Notes: a model not told the origin generated them from the letters alone. A stretch of DNA of 24,023 nt from Parabacteroides sp. (GCA_020026285.1 JAHHQS010000047.1:1-24023), one strand, 5' to 3'. Shown: positions 14,618 through 23,534, counted from the first letter of the stretch. Made by a program: numbers and translations.

Positions 14618-17089
14618 TTAAAAGTTTCTTTCAGGATAAAGATTGTTCCACCATTCCGGCTGGCCTTTTAAATGTTTGGCAAACCAGGCAAATATCGTGT
14701 TCTGCCATTTTGTGCGTTTGCTGTAATCCAGAATATGGTGATCCTGACCGTCAACCTGAACAAATTCCACCTCTTTACCCAGAATCTTCATGGCGGCAAA
14801 CATCTGGATACTTTCGCCAACAGGAACGTTTGTATCGGCGTTTCCATGAAGAAGCAGTAATGGTGTCTTGATTTTGTCGGCACGGAAAAGAGGACTATGT
14901 TCTGTATAGAATTTCGGATCGTTCCATGGATATGTATTGGCATTGGCAACCGAACAATATCCTATTCCCCAATATCCTTCGCCCCAGTAACTGCTCAGAG
15001 CACTGATTCCTGCATGACTGATTGCTGCAGCAAACAAATCTGTTTTAGTCTGAAGATACTGTGTCATGAATCCGCCGTAGCTGGCACCGATACATCCGAT
15101 CTTCGTTTTGTCAACGAACGAATGCTCCTTGCAGAATAGTTCGGTTCCACGGATGATTTCGTCGGCAGTCTTGGTTCCCCAGGCATTGACGTGGCGGGCA
15201 GCAAACTCTTGTCCGAAACCGGTTGTTCCACTTGGATTCAGAATGTAGACAACATAACCTTGAGCTGCATACATGTGAGTGGCATAACGGCCTTCCATAT
15301 CTCTTCCGGTAGGAGATGTTCCTCCGTAGTAATTGACAATCATCGGATATTTCTTCTTCGGATCGAAATGAGGAGGCAGATAGTAACGTCCTTGAATTTC
15401 TGTTCCATCAGCCGATTTGAAGTTCCATTCATGAACCTCGCCTAACACAACATCCTTTAGTTTGTCAGCCGACAGATCATCAATCAATTTACTCTGGTCG
15501 TTCCGGATGTCGTAAGCATACAGGCGATTGGCATTCGAAGCACTCTGACCATAACAGTATATCATCGGAGCATTTTCGGCCACAGTGAAATTATGAATCA
15601 TATCCTCCGGAATATTCAGCTTTCTGAATTCTCCTGTTTTAGGATTGCATGAATACATTGGCTGATAATCGCGGTCTTCAGTCAGCAGATAAATCATTCC
15701 GTCGGCTTTGCTCCAGATTGAACGCATCACATTCGGATTGAAATTCTTCGTCAATGCTTTTGCCTGCTTGCTGGCCAGGTCGTAAATAAATAATTGTCCG
15801 TCATAGCTGTTGGCAATCTGGCCTTTCTTGATGTTCAGACCAATATTGTTGAAAGCATCGGCACTGCCTGATACAAGAAGCTGTTTGCCGTCTGGCGAGA
15901 AAGTGGCACCGTTTGCATATTTCGAATCTTCCCAGATAGTCTCTACCTCCATTGTCTGCAGATCGAGCTTATATAAAGACTGACGCGAGAAAGGCAGAGA
16001 AGTATATACGTTCTTGGAGGTTCCATATAACAGATATCTGCTGTCGGCACTCACATCCTGAATGTAGGTACTCTTGTTACCGAAAGTTATCTGTTGGAAC
16101 AAACTGCTTGCAATATCGTATTTCCAGATGAAATAGCGATTGCGGAAACCCGCCAGACGATCAGCCGATTCAGTGACCCGGATAATTTCTTTGTCTTCTT
16201 TCGGACCTTCTTCCATAATCATATATAACAAGGTCTTTTCATCGGGAGTAATCTGGAAGCTGCCATCCGGAATCTGAGTAGCCAGCACTTTTTCCTCCAG
16301 TGTGGCCGGATCGATCAGAATCAAATCCTTTCCATCCAATGATTTTCTGATAACATAGAAGGTGTTGCTGGTCGGCATCCACTGGGCAGAAGCCAGTTCG
16401 GTGTCCTGTAACAGGATTTTGCCATCAGCTGTTCTTAACTGTCCGAAAGAACTGCTCTTTCCTCCCGGTAAATGATTGGTATAATTAATCAGTACATATT
16501 TGCCATCAGCAGAAAGACGGGCACCTGATACATCCTTGCCGTTCATGACATCAGTCAGCGTATATCTTTTCTCCGGATTAGTAGAAGCAGTCACTTCTGC
16601 ATTTTCATCCGTTTTGAAAGTGGCTTGAATGGAAGGAGTCTTTCCTGCTTCAGCCAGATATTTGATGACCACATTATAACGGCGAGGTTCCAGACTCATG
16701 TTTGTTTTAGCCTCCTGTTTCCTGCCATCCACATAAACTTCGAAAGCTCCCGGAGAGGAGATTTCAAGAGAGCCGTTTACAAAACGGTCGCTGTTCAGAT
16801 AGAAAGAAAACAGATGCAATGCATATTGATCAGATGGGGCGGAAAAAGATAAGGTTCCATTGCCGTCGGCCTTGATTTCCTGAGCGCCACCCAGAGCCTT
16901 GTCGAAAGATATGTTTGTTTTTAGCAGATTATTTATGCTGAATTCTTTACCTTGGATATCAACCTTGTCTGATAAAACAGGTTTGCTGATTGCAATAGGA
17001 CCGGCATGTCGGTATTGCAATACTTTAATGTCTTTTGCCTGTAAAGTCATTCCAAACAAAAGAGATGCCAGTAAATAGTACTTTTTCAT
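14618..17089 (-). CDS. Exported S9 family (prolyl oligopeptidase/DPP-type) serine peptidase
   Basis: An 823-residue peptidase with a signal peptide (MKKYYLLASLLFGMTLQA), so probably periplasmic. Residues about 20-165 form an extra N-terminal beta-rich domain. Residues about 175-545 are the propeller, with repeated blade patterns such as RLSADGKYVL, TPDEKTLLYM, SADSRYLLYG and SPDGKQLLVSG. The C-terminal alpha/beta-hydrolase domain carries a complete catalytic triad: Ser670 in GASYGG, Asp752 in HGNADTNVP, and His784 in GQDHHIL. These enzymes cleave dipeptides or short peptides, often after proline or alanine, and feed peptide catabolism in asaccharolytic Bacteroidetes. The gene lies 19 nt downstream of ispE on the same strand and ends in a terminator. 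Cleavage preference is not determinable here. Confidence 0.93.
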   Translation of the reverse strand: MKKYYLLASLLFGMTLQAKDIKVLQYRHAGPIAISKPVLSDKVDIQGKEFSINNLLKTNISFDKALGGAQEIKADGNGTLSFSAPSDQYALHLFSFYLNSDRFVNGSLEISSPGAFEVYVDGRKQEAKTNMSLEPRRYNVVIKYLAEAGKTPSIQATFKTDENAEVTASTNPEKRYTLTDVMNGKDVSGARLSADGKYVLINYTNHLPGGKSSSFGQLRTADGKILLQDTELASAQWMPTSNTFYVIRKSLDGKDLILIDPATLEEKVLATQIPDGSFQITPDEKTLLYMIMEEGPKEDKEIIRVTESADRLAGFRNRYFIWKYDIASSLFQQITFGNKSTYIQDVSADSRYLLYGTSKNVYTSLPFSRQSLYKLDLQTMEVETIWEDSKYANGATFSPDGKQLLVSGSADAFNNIGLNIKKGQIANSYDGQLFIYDLASKQAKALTKNFNPNVMRSIWSKADGMIYLLTEDRDYQPMYSCNPKTGEFRKLNIPEDMIHNFTVAENAPMIYCYGQSASNANRLYAYDIRNDQSKLIDDLSADKLKDVVLGEVHEWNFKSADGTEIQGRYYLPPHFDPKKKYPMIVNYYGGTSPTGRDMEGRYATHMYAAQGYVVYILNPSGTTGFGQEFAARHVNAWGTKTADEIIRGTELFCKEHSFVDKTKIGCIGASYGGFMTQYLQTKTDLFAAAISHAGISALSSYWGEGYWGIGYCSVANANTYPWNDPKFYTEHSPLFRADKIKTPLLLLHGNADTNVPVGESIQMFAAMKILGKEVEFVQVDGQDHHILDYSKRTKWQNTIFAWFAKHLKGQPEWWNNLYPERNF

Positions 17090-17108
17090 TTGACATTTAT
17101 GTATAATA

Positions 17109-17921
17109 TTAATATTCTAATTCACCTTCCCATACATAGCAGCCATGGAACAGGCTCTTTAAATCAGTTCTTCCTTTGAACAAACCAAAAACAGAAGATC
17201 CCGAACCGGACATGGAAGCGTAGACTGCTCCATTTTCGTATAGTTTGAGCTTGATCGCTTCTATTCCCGGAAATTTGGGAAATACACTTTCCTCGAAGTC
17301 GTTAACCATTAGATCTTTCCATTCGTTCACCGGCTGTTTGATGATTTCTTTCAAAGAAATCTTTGGTTGAGACGGTCTGATCATCGAATAAGCTTCGGCT
17401 GTTGAAACCGCAATATCAGGCTTGACCAGGCATAGATGCCAGCCTTTCAAAGAAAAATCGACAGGTTCGAATACGTTTCCGATACCCGATGCAAAGACCG
17501 GTTTGTTCTGTATGAAAAACGGACAATCCGCACCGATTTTTGCCGCAAGCTCTTCCAGTGTGGAATCCTTGATCCCGAATCCACAGAATTCATTGACAAG
17601 CTTTAGCATGAAGGCGGCATCGGAGGAACCTCCTCCCAATCCGGCTCCAAAAGGGATTGTCTTTAATAAATCAATCCGAAGTTCGGGAACTTCGTATTTC
17701 TCTTTTAATGTATTTAAAGCTTTTATCACAAGATTCTTTTCGGCAGGACCGTCGATAACGATTCCGGATTGATTGAAACTCGTTTGTTCAGTTTCTGTAA
17801 TTTCGAGTGCATCCGTTATAGGAATCGGGTAGAAAATGGTTTCAATATTATGATAACCATCCGGACGTTTTTCTACGATATTAAGTCCGAGATTAAGTTT
17901 AGCGTTAGGGAAACAAATCAT
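17109..17921 (-). CDS. ispE: 4-diphosphocytidyl-2-C-methyl-D-erythritol kinase
   Basis: A 270-residue cytoplasmic GHMP kinase of the non-mevalonate (MEP) pathway. It phosphorylates CDP-methylerythritol with ATP on the way to isopentenyl diphosphate. Key features: PNAKLNLGL (5-13) with catalytic Lys8, RPDGYHNIETIF (19-30), the ATP-binding loop PFGAGLGGGSSDAA (90-103), IGADCPFF (129-136) with the catalytic Asp132, and a C-terminal glycine-rich SMSGSGSSVFGLF. The length is typical. It is followed after 19 nt by the S9 peptidase gene. The promoter is well formed: TTTG (17979-17976, minus), a 20-nt spacer, and TACTTTTA (17955-17948), giving a leader of about 20 nt. Confidence 0.97.
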   Translation of the reverse strand: MICFPNAKLNLGLNIVEKRPDGYHNIETIFYPIPITDALEITETEQTSFNQSGIVIDGPAEKNLVIKALNTLKEKYEVPELRIDLLKTIPFGAGLGGGSSDAAFMLKLVNEFCGFGIKDSTLEELAAKIGADCPFFIQNKPVFASGIGNVFEPVDFSLKGWHLCLVKPDIAVSTAEAYSMIRPSQPKISLKEIIKQPVNEWKDLMVNDFEESVFPKFPGIEAIKLKLYENGAVYASMSGSGSSVFGLFKGRTDLKSLFHGCYVWEGELEY

Positions 17922-17947
17922 TTTCGTTGGTATTTTTTTTTATCGGA

Positions 17948-17979
17948 TAAAAGTACACGTTTCTTGTGAATAATTCAAA
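17948..17979 (-). promoter_or_regulatory. Bacteroidetes-type promoter of ispE
   Basis: On the minus strand TTTG (17979-17976) is followed after 20 nt by TACTTTTA (17955-17948). This matches the -33/-7 layout except for the last base of the -7 box. Predicted transcription start is near 17942. Confidence 0.55.
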
Positions 17980-18318
17980 ATATCTGTTATGATTTCTTCA
18001 TCGTGTCTCGTTTTAATCCCGAAAGAAGGGAGGAAATGTGCAAGTTGTAAAGATGAAATCTACATTCTAAAAAGAACATTACAATGACGGTCGGATTGTC
18101 TCTGAAGATTCTTTTGTGAAATGACAGGTAGCATTTGTTAGTATTTTCAGGATTGAGCATCTTTGTTGAGTTACAGTGGATTCATATAAATAATATTCGT
18201 ACCATGTTACAGACATGACAAGGCGAGAATTTGTCGTGAGTCTGTAAAAAATCAGAAAACAGGAGGCCCAATCGGGATGGAATGGAGATGCTCGTCAAGA
18301 TTATTCGATATTTTTATG
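17980..18318. other. Gene-free intergenic stretch between ispE and the helicase gene
   Basis: About 340 bases hold no gene of convincing length. The visible structure is a hairpin at 18207-18247 (listed separately). A 14-codon frame at 18277-18321 has AGGAGG ten bases upstream of its ATG and ends inside the helicase promoter. It could be a leader peptide, but nothing else supports it. Confidence 0.5.
18207..18247. repeat. Two-part hairpin upstream of the helicase gene
   Basis: TTACAGAC (18207-18214) pairs perfectly with GTCTGTAA (18240-18247). Inside, GACAA (18217-18221) pairs with TTGTC (18231-18235) around a nine-base loop. There is no T run after it on either strand, so it is not a usual terminator. 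It may be a regulatory site or part of an untranslated RNA. Confidence 0.45.
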
Positions 18319-18326
18319 TAAGTTTG
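18319..18326 (+). promoter_or_regulatory. -7 element immediately upstream of the helicase start codon
   Basis: TAAGTTTG is an exact TAnnTTTG match only 10 nt before the ATG at 18337. Transcription from it would begin within a few bases of the start codon, giving an almost leaderless message. No TTTG -33 element is seen at the expected place. Confidence 0.5.
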
Positions 18327-18336
18327 CACTTTCTAA

Positions 18337-20700
18337 ATGGCTATAAAAGTGGAAGAATATCTGGAACAACTAAATAAAAGTCAGCGTGAAGCTGTAGTAT
18401 ATTGTGATAGTCCGGCTTTGGTGATTGCGGGAGCAGGCTCAGGAAAGACGAGAGTCCTTACTTATAAGATAGCCTGGCTTCTGAAACAGGGACTGCCTCC
18501 ATATTCAATATTGGCCTTGACTTTTACCAATAAGGCAGCTCGGGAAATGAAAGAGCGAATAGCTGCTATTGTTGGTGATGATGTGGCTCGTAGGTTATGG
18601 ATGGGAACTTTCCATTCTATCTTTTCGCGTATATTGAGACGTGAATCGGAGCATTTAGGGTATCCTTCCAACTTTACTATTTACGATGCCGCCGATTCGA
18701 AAAGTCTGATCAAGGCTATTATCAAAGAGATGCAGCTCGACGACAAGGTTTATCGTCCGGGACTGGTTCAGAACAGAATTTCGAATGCCAAGAATGCCCT
18801 GATTACTTATAAGGCCTATGCACAAAGCAAGCAGTTGATTGAAGATGACCTCCGGAGTAAGGTCCCTTTGATTCGTGATATTTATGCCCGTTATCAGAAT
18901 CGTTGTCAGCAGGCGGGAGCCATGGATTTTGATGATCTCCTGTTACAGACGAATATTCTGTTCAGAGACTTCCCGGATGTATTGGAACGTTATCGTAATT
19001 TCTTCCAGTACGTTTTAGTCGATGAGTATCAGGATACCAACTTTGCCCAGCATCTGATTGTTCAGCGCCTTTGCGAAGGACTTGGACATTTATGTGTGGT
19101 GGGTGATGATGCTCAGAGTATTTATTCCTTCCGAGGAGCCAATATTGATAATATTCTTCAGTTCAAGAATGTTTATCCTGATTGTCAGATCTTCAAGCTG
19201 GAACGGAATTACCGTTCTACCCAGAATATCGTGAATGCAGCCAATAGTCTGATTCATAAGAATAAAGGACAGATCCCCAAGAATGTATATTCCGAAAAGG
19301 AAGAAGGAAACAAGCTTCAGCTGATTTCGACTTGTTCTGATTATGAAGAGGCTTATGCCGTGGCCGTCAGAATTCAGGAAATGAAACGGATGAGGATGGC
19401 TGAAAAGTATGCAGACGTGGCTGTCCTTTACAGAACGAATGCTCAGTCGCGTGTCTTGGAGGAGGCCATGCGCAAACGGAATATTCCGTATCGTATTTAT
19501 GGAGGCTTGTCTTTCTATCAGCGGAAGGAAGTGAAGGATGTCATTTCTTATTTCCGTCTGGTGATTAATCCGCATGATGAGGAAGCCTTCAAGCGAGTGA
19601 TAAATTATCCAACCCGTGGAATCGGTGCGACTACTGTTTCGAAACTGGTTACTGCAGCCACAGAAGCGGGAGTCAGTCTGTGGACCGTCTTGAATTCTCT
19701 GGCTGAATATGGCGTTTCGGTGAATGCCGGAACCAAAAACAAGCTGGAAGCATTCCGATTGCTCATCGAATCGTTTATCGAGAAAAATAAAACCATGGCA
19801 GCCGACGAGATAGCAGCCGGTATTGCCAAGGAGTCCGGTCTGGTCAGTTTATTGGTCCAGGATCGATCAACAGAAGGTATCAGTAAGTTTGAAAACCTTC
19901 AGGAATTATTAAAAGGTATAGTTGAATTCTGCCAGATCCGTCGGGAGGAAGGAACAGAACTTGTTAAATTATCAGATTTCCTTGCCGAAGTATCCTTGTT
20001 GACTGATCAGGACAGAGGTGATGAGGAGGAAACGGATAAAATAACTCTGATGACTGTTCATGCTGCCAAAGGTCTGGAATTTCCAGTGGTCTTTGTGGTG
20101 GGATTGGAAGAGGAGCTGTTCCCTTCATCCATGTCGAAAGATAGTTTAAGAGCAATAGAAGAGGAAAGGAGATTGTTTTATGTCGCTTTGACCAGAGCGG
20201 AAAAATATTGCACACTTTCGTATGCAAAAAGTCGTTTCCGGAACGGACAGACAGCCATGTGTGTGCCAAGCCGTTTCCTGCGGGATATTGATTTGAAATA
20301 TATTGAAACTGATGATAATCGTTCGCAGCGGACAGGAGGAGATTCTTTTTCGTCAGATCGGGATCGTTATCAAAGCAGACCAGCCTTTACATCACCGTTG
20401 CAGCAGTCACGACCAGTCGGCGGCCAGACTGTTTCATCATCGCATCCGGTTTCGAGTATTTCAACCGGACCTCGTAAGCTGACAAGAATCAGTTCTTCGC
20501 CATCTGCATCAACTCCATCGGCCGGAAATGTGGATTATTCCGGGTTCGAAGTAAATATGCGTGTCCGTCATAATCGGTTTGGAGAAGGGGTTATTTTATC
20601 CCTGGAAGGAGAAGGAAATAATAAAAAAGCTCTCATTTCGTTTGAGAATTTCGGGCAAAAGCAACTTTTACTTAAATTTGCCAGGTTAGAAAGAGTCTGA
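18337..20700 (+). CDS. pcrA: PcrA/UvrD-type superfamily 1A DNA helicase
   Basis: A 787-residue 3'-5' DNA helicase acting in nucleotide-excision and transcription-coupled repair and in removing recombinase from DNA. SF1 motifs are complete: Q-motif LNKSQREAV (12-20), Walker A AGAGSGKTRV (31-40), TFTNKAAREM, MGTFHSIFSRIL, Walker B VDEYQDTN (228-235), GDDAQSIYSFRGA (256-268), LERNYRST (288-295), TVHAAKGLEFPVVFVVG and EERRLFYVALTRAE. After a Ser/Pro/Arg-rich linker (about 655-725), the last 60 residues (from VDYSGFEVNMRVRHNRFGEG) form the Tudor-like domain that contacts RNA polymerase in PcrA. The gene symbol could equally be uvrD. The start is placed by the Q-motif and by the absence of other in-frame starts nearby. 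Confidence 0.96.
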   Translation: MAIKVEEYLEQLNKSQREAVVYCDSPALVIAGAGSGKTRVLTYKIAWLLKQGLPPYSILALTFTNKAAREMKERIAAIVGDDVARRLWMGTFHSIFSRILRRESEHLGYPSNFTIYDAADSKSLIKAIIKEMQLDDKVYRPGLVQNRISNAKNALITYKAYAQSKQLIEDDLRSKVPLIRDIYARYQNRCQQAGAMDFDDLLLQTNILFRDFPDVLERYRNFFQYVLVDEYQDTNFAQHLIVQRLCEGLGHLCVVGDDAQSIYSFRGANIDNILQFKNVYPDCQIFKLERNYRSTQNIVNAANSLIHKNKGQIPKNVYSEKEEGNKLQLISTCSDYEEAYAVAVRIQEMKRMRMAEKYADVAVLYRTNAQSRVLEEAMRKRNIPYRIYGGLSFYQRKEVKDVISYFRLVINPHDEEAFKRVINYPTRGIGATTVSKLVTAATEAGVSLWTVLNSLAEYGVSVNAGTKNKLEAFRLLIESFIEKNKTMAADEIAAGIAKESGLVSLLVQDRSTEGISKFENLQELLKGIVEFCQIRREEGTELVKLSDFLAEVSLLTDQDRGDEEETDKITLMTVHAAKGLEFPVVFVVGLEEELFPSSMSKDSLRAIEEERRLFYVALTRAEKYCTLSYAKSRFRNGQTAMCVPSRFLRDIDLKYIETDDNRSQRTGGDSFSSDRDRYQSRPAFTSPLQQSRPVGGQTVSSSHPVSSISTGPRKLTRISSSPSASTPSAGNVDYSGFEVNMRVRHNRFGEGVILSLEGEGNNKKALISFENFGQKQLLLKFARLERV

Positions 20701-20767
20701 TTAGGATATTTTTATGTATTTTTACACACTAATAATAAGCTTTAGGAAATAATAATAGGTTATATAT

Positions 20768-21721
20768 ATGGGTATATTTAGTTTTTTCAGCAAAGAGAAA
20801 AAAGAAACGCTCGACAAAGGCCTTTCCAAGACAAAAGAAAATGTATTTACCAAAATTACCCGAGCAATAGCAGGTAAGAGCAAGGTTGATGATTCTGTAT
20901 TGGATAATCTGGAAGAAGTCTTGATTACTTCTGATGTTGGCGTAGAAACAACGCTGAAAATCATTGAACGTATTGAAAAGCGTGTGGCACGTGATAAATA
21001 CGTAACTACTTCTGAATTGACAGGTATTCTGCGTGATGAAATAGCTAATCTGTTAACAGAAAACAATACAGAAGATGGTGATGGTTTTACTTTGCCTGAA
21101 GACAAGAAACCGTATGTAATTCTTGTTGTTGGTGTTAATGGTGTTGGTAAGACAACAACAATCGGAAAATTAGCTTATCAGTTCAAGAAAGCTGGAAAGA
21201 AGGTTTATCTGGGGGCTGCCGATACTTTCCGTGCTGCAGCTGTTGAACAGCTGGTTATCTGGAGTGAAAGAGTAGGAGTTCCTATCGTTAAGCAGAAGAT
21301 GGGTTCCGATCCGGCTTCGGTTGCTTTTGATGCCTTGAGTTCGGCCAAAGCCAATGGTGCTGATGTTGTAATTATCGATACAGCCGGCCGTTTGCATAAC
21401 AAAATCAACCTGATGAATGAGCTGACCAAGATTAAGAATGTCATGAAGAAGGTGATGCCTGATGCTCCTCATGAAGTATTGATGGTTCTTGACGGTTCTA
21501 CGGGTCAGAATGCTTTCGAGCAGGCAAAACAGTTTACTGCTGCTACTGAAGTGAATGCCTTGGCTGTTACCAAACTGGATGGAACTGCCAAAGGTGGTGT
21601 CGTTATTGGTATTTCCGATCAATTCCGTATCCCGGTTAAATATATCGGCTTAGGTGAAGGAATAGAAGATTTACAGGTTTTCCGCAGACGTGAATTTGTT
21701 AATTCTTTATTTGGAGAATAA
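20768..21721 (+). CDS. ftsY: Signal recognition particle receptor FtsY
   Basis: A 317-residue SRP receptor GTPase. It binds the SRP54-type protein Ffh and delivers ribosomes making membrane proteins to the SecYEG translocon. The N-domain helices are at about 20-100. The G-domain follows: GVNGVGKTTTIGK (122-134), the insertion-box region DTFRAAAVEQL (152-162), DTAGR (204-208), the TKLDGTAKGG closing motif, and GLGEGIEDLQVF near the end. The acidic A-domain of Proteobacteria is absent; the N-terminus begins with MGIFSFFSKEKKE, an amphipathic membrane-binding start. It lies 67 nt after the helicase gene. Two weak -7-like TATTTTTA sequences (20707-20714 and 20717-20724) lie in the gap, and two hairpins follow the gene. 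Confidence 0.97.
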   Translation: MGIFSFFSKEKKETLDKGLSKTKENVFTKITRAIAGKSKVDDSVLDNLEEVLITSDVGVETTLKIIERIEKRVARDKYVTTSELTGILRDEIANLLTENNTEDGDGFTLPEDKKPYVILVVGVNGVGKTTTIGKLAYQFKKAGKKVYLGAADTFRAAAVEQLVIWSERVGVPIVKQKMGSDPASVAFDALSSAKANGADVVIIDTAGRLHNKINLMNELTKIKNVMKKVMPDAPHEVLMVLDGSTGQNAFEQAKQFTAATEVNALAVTKLDGTAKGGVVIGISDQFRIPVKYIGLGEGIEDLQVFRRREFVNSLFGE

Positions 21722-21748
21722 TTTTTTAGACAAGAAAAAGATGATTTC

Positions 21749-21780
21749 CCGAAAGGTGTTTATTGAAGCTTTCGGTTCTT
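21749..21780 (+). terminator. Probable terminator downstream of ftsY
   Basis: CCGAAAG (21749-21755) pairs with CTTTCGG (21769-21775) around a 13-base loop and is followed by TTCTT, a short T-rich run. This is a modest Rho-independent terminator for ftsY. Confidence 0.5.
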
Positions 21781-21788
21781 AGGATATT

Positions 21789-21822
21789 TACACCCGGATG
21801 TTGTTCGAAGCATCCGGGTGTA
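21789..21822. repeat. Perfect 12-bp GC-rich hairpin between ftsY and rimO
   Basis: TACACCCGGATG (21789-21800) pairs fully with CATCCGGGTGTA (21811-21822), leaving a ten-base loop that contains TTCGAA. No T run follows, so it is either a second stage of ftsY termination or a DNA/RNA element at the rimO promoter, which begins right after it (TTG at 21823-21825). Confidence 0.6.
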
Positions 21823-21851
21823 TTGGGTTAGATAGATATAGTTTAGAGTTG
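21823..21851 (+). promoter_or_regulatory. Candidate promoter of the rimO-HU operon
   Basis: TTG (21823-21825) and TAGAGTTG (21844-21851) are spaced 18 nt apart. The -7 box has seven of the eight consensus positions. The predicted leader before the rimO ATG (21871) is short, about 14 nt. Confidence 0.35.
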
Positions 21852-21870
21852 TATTGATTAATAGGTAGTC

Positions 21871-23181
21871 ATGAGAAAAAATAAAGTTGATATTATCACA
21901 TTGGGTTGTTCCAAGAATCTGGTCGATTCTGAACAATTGATGAGACAATTTACAGCTAATGGTTATAGAATTGAACATGATCCGCATAAAATAAACGGAG
22001 AAATAGTGGTCGTCAACACTTGTGGATTTATTGGTGATGCACAGGAAGAGTCCATCGAAATGATTCTTGAATTGTGCGAAGCCAAGAAGCAGGGAAAGAT
22101 AGGAAAACTTTTCGTGATGGGATGTCTGTCCGAACGTTTTCTAGCCGATCTGAAAAAGGAAATTCCCGAGGTGGACCATTTCTATGGAAAGTTCAACTGG
22201 AAAGAGCTGATAACTGATTTGGGAAAATCTTATTATCAGGATCTGGCTCATGATCGTATATTGACAACTCCCAAACATTATGCTTATTTAAAGATTGGTG
22301 AAGGTTGCAACCGCACTTGTTCCTATTGCTCTATCCCGATTATAACGGGTTCGTATCAGTCTCGTCCTATGGATGAACTGGAGAAGGAAGTAAAGGAACT
22401 GGTCAGCAAAGGCGTTCGTGAATTTCAGTTTATTGCCCAGGATCTGACTTATTATGGATTAGATCTTTACAAAAGAGCAGCTTTGCCTGAACTGGTGGAG
22501 CGAATATCTGATATTCCAGGTGTGGAATGGATTCGTCTGCATTACGGTTATCCTTCTCATTTCCCATTCGATTTATTGAGAGTGATGCGTGAAAGAGACA
22601 ATGTCTGCAAATATATGGATATAGCCTTGCAGCATATCAGCAATCGTATGTTGAAGTTGATGCGTCGTAACATAACAAAGGAAGGAACTTATGAATTGTT
22701 GGAGTGTATGCGTTCGGAAGTTCCGGGAATCCATATTCGTACAACCTTGATGGTTGGTCATCCGGGAGAAACTGAAGAAGATTTTGCCGAATTAGTGGAG
22801 TTTGTACGAAAGGTCCGTTTCGAAAGAATGGGAGCCTTTGCTTATAGTCATGAAGCAGGGACTTATGCATATAAGAACTATGAAGATACCATTCCTCAGG
22901 AAGTGAAACAGGAACGTCTGGATGCTTTGATGCGCGTGCAGGAACGTATTTCTTTAGAGGTTAATCGTTCAAAGATCGATAAGGAATTCAAAGTCATTCT
23001 GGATAGGGAAGAAGACGATTTCTATATTGGACGTACTGAATTTGATTCTCCTGAAGTCGATCCCGAAGTATTGATCAGCAAAGAAAATGTTTTAGTTCCG
23101 GGACAATTCTATCGTGCTTTGATTGAGGATGCTCAGGCTTTTGATCTATATGGTAAGATATTGTTAAATAAACAATCATAA
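21871..23181 (+). CDS. rimO: Ribosomal protein S12 methylthiotransferase RimO
   Basis: A 436-residue radical-SAM enzyme that adds a methylthio group to the conserved aspartate of ribosomal protein S12. The N-terminal UPF0004 domain binds a [4Fe-4S] cluster through Cys13, Cys51 and Cys85 (LGCSKNLVDSE, NTCGFIGDAQEES, MGCLSER). The radical-SAM cluster uses Cys146, Cys150 and Cys153 (GEGCNRTCSYCSIP). The C-terminal TRAM domain begins at about residue 375. The LGCSKNLVDSE start and the QDLTYYGLDLY stretch distinguish RimO from the tRNA enzyme MiaB. The length is typical. The gene is followed after 20 nt by an HU-family gene, likely in one operon. Confidence 0.97.
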   Translation: MRKNKVDIITLGCSKNLVDSEQLMRQFTANGYRIEHDPHKINGEIVVVNTCGFIGDAQEESIEMILELCEAKKQGKIGKLFVMGCLSERFLADLKKEIPEVDHFYGKFNWKELITDLGKSYYQDLAHDRILTTPKHYAYLKIGEGCNRTCSYCSIPIITGSYQSRPMDELEKEVKELVSKGVREFQFIAQDLTYYGLDLYKRAALPELVERISDIPGVEWIRLHYGYPSHFPFDLLRVMRERDNVCKYMDIALQHISNRMLKLMRRNITKEGTYELLECMRSEVPGIHIRTTLMVGHPGETEEDFAELVEFVRKVRFERMGAFAYSHEAGTYAYKNYEDTIPQEVKQERLDALMRVQERISLEVNRSKIDKEFKVILDREEDDFYIGRTEFDSPEVDPEVLISKENVLVPGQFYRALIEDAQAFDLYGKILLNKQS

Positions 23182-23201
23182 ATTTGCCTGATTACGAAAA
23201 A

Positions 23202-23534
23202 ATGACTAATATAGCACAAAATACGCAAAATTTGTCTTCCATGAAAAGTAAAGAGGTAATAGCAGAATTGTCAGAACGTATGGGGTGGACTTCAAAGGAT
23301 ATCACCGATGTTCTGGCTGTCATGGGTTCTGCTATTGGTACGAAGCTGATGGAAGGTGATTCGATCAACTTTCCTTCATTGGGACAGTTTGAGGTGAGAA
23401 AGAAAATGGAGCGTGTTTCTGTTAATCCGACCAATGGTAAGAGATATCTGGTGCCTCCTAAATTAGTGCCCGTGTTTAAGCCTGCCAATATGATTAAAGG
23501 TCGTTTAAAAGATATGGATGATAATGAACAATAA
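23202..23534 (+). CDS. HU-family DNA-binding protein
   Basis: A 110-residue HU/IHF-type protein. The ATG at 23202 is preferred: a TTG at 23184 in the same frame would add only six residues, and a downstream ATG at 23241 (MKSKEVIAEL) would give a more classical HU start. The body has the helix-turn-helix core (KEVIAELSERMGWTSKDITDVLAVM), FPSLGQFEVRKKMERVSVNPTNG as the beta-arm base, and the PPKLVPVFKPANMIK segment where HU usually reads PAFKPG. It should bend or coat DNA. It lies 20 nt after rimO and overlaps the next HU-like gene by 11 nt. Confidence 0.88.
   Translation: MTNIAQNTQNLSSMKSKEVIAELSERMGWTSKDITDVLAVMGSAIGTKLMEGDSINFPSLGQFEVRKKMERVSVNPTNGKRYLVPPKLVPVFKPANMIKGRLKDMDDNEQ

Noticed and set aside
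18277..18321. 14-codon frame with AGGAGG upstream of the helicase gene as a leader-peptide gene
   Set aside because: The spacing is acceptable, but the peptide has no regulatory codon pattern and overlaps a better-supported promoter; kept only as a remark.
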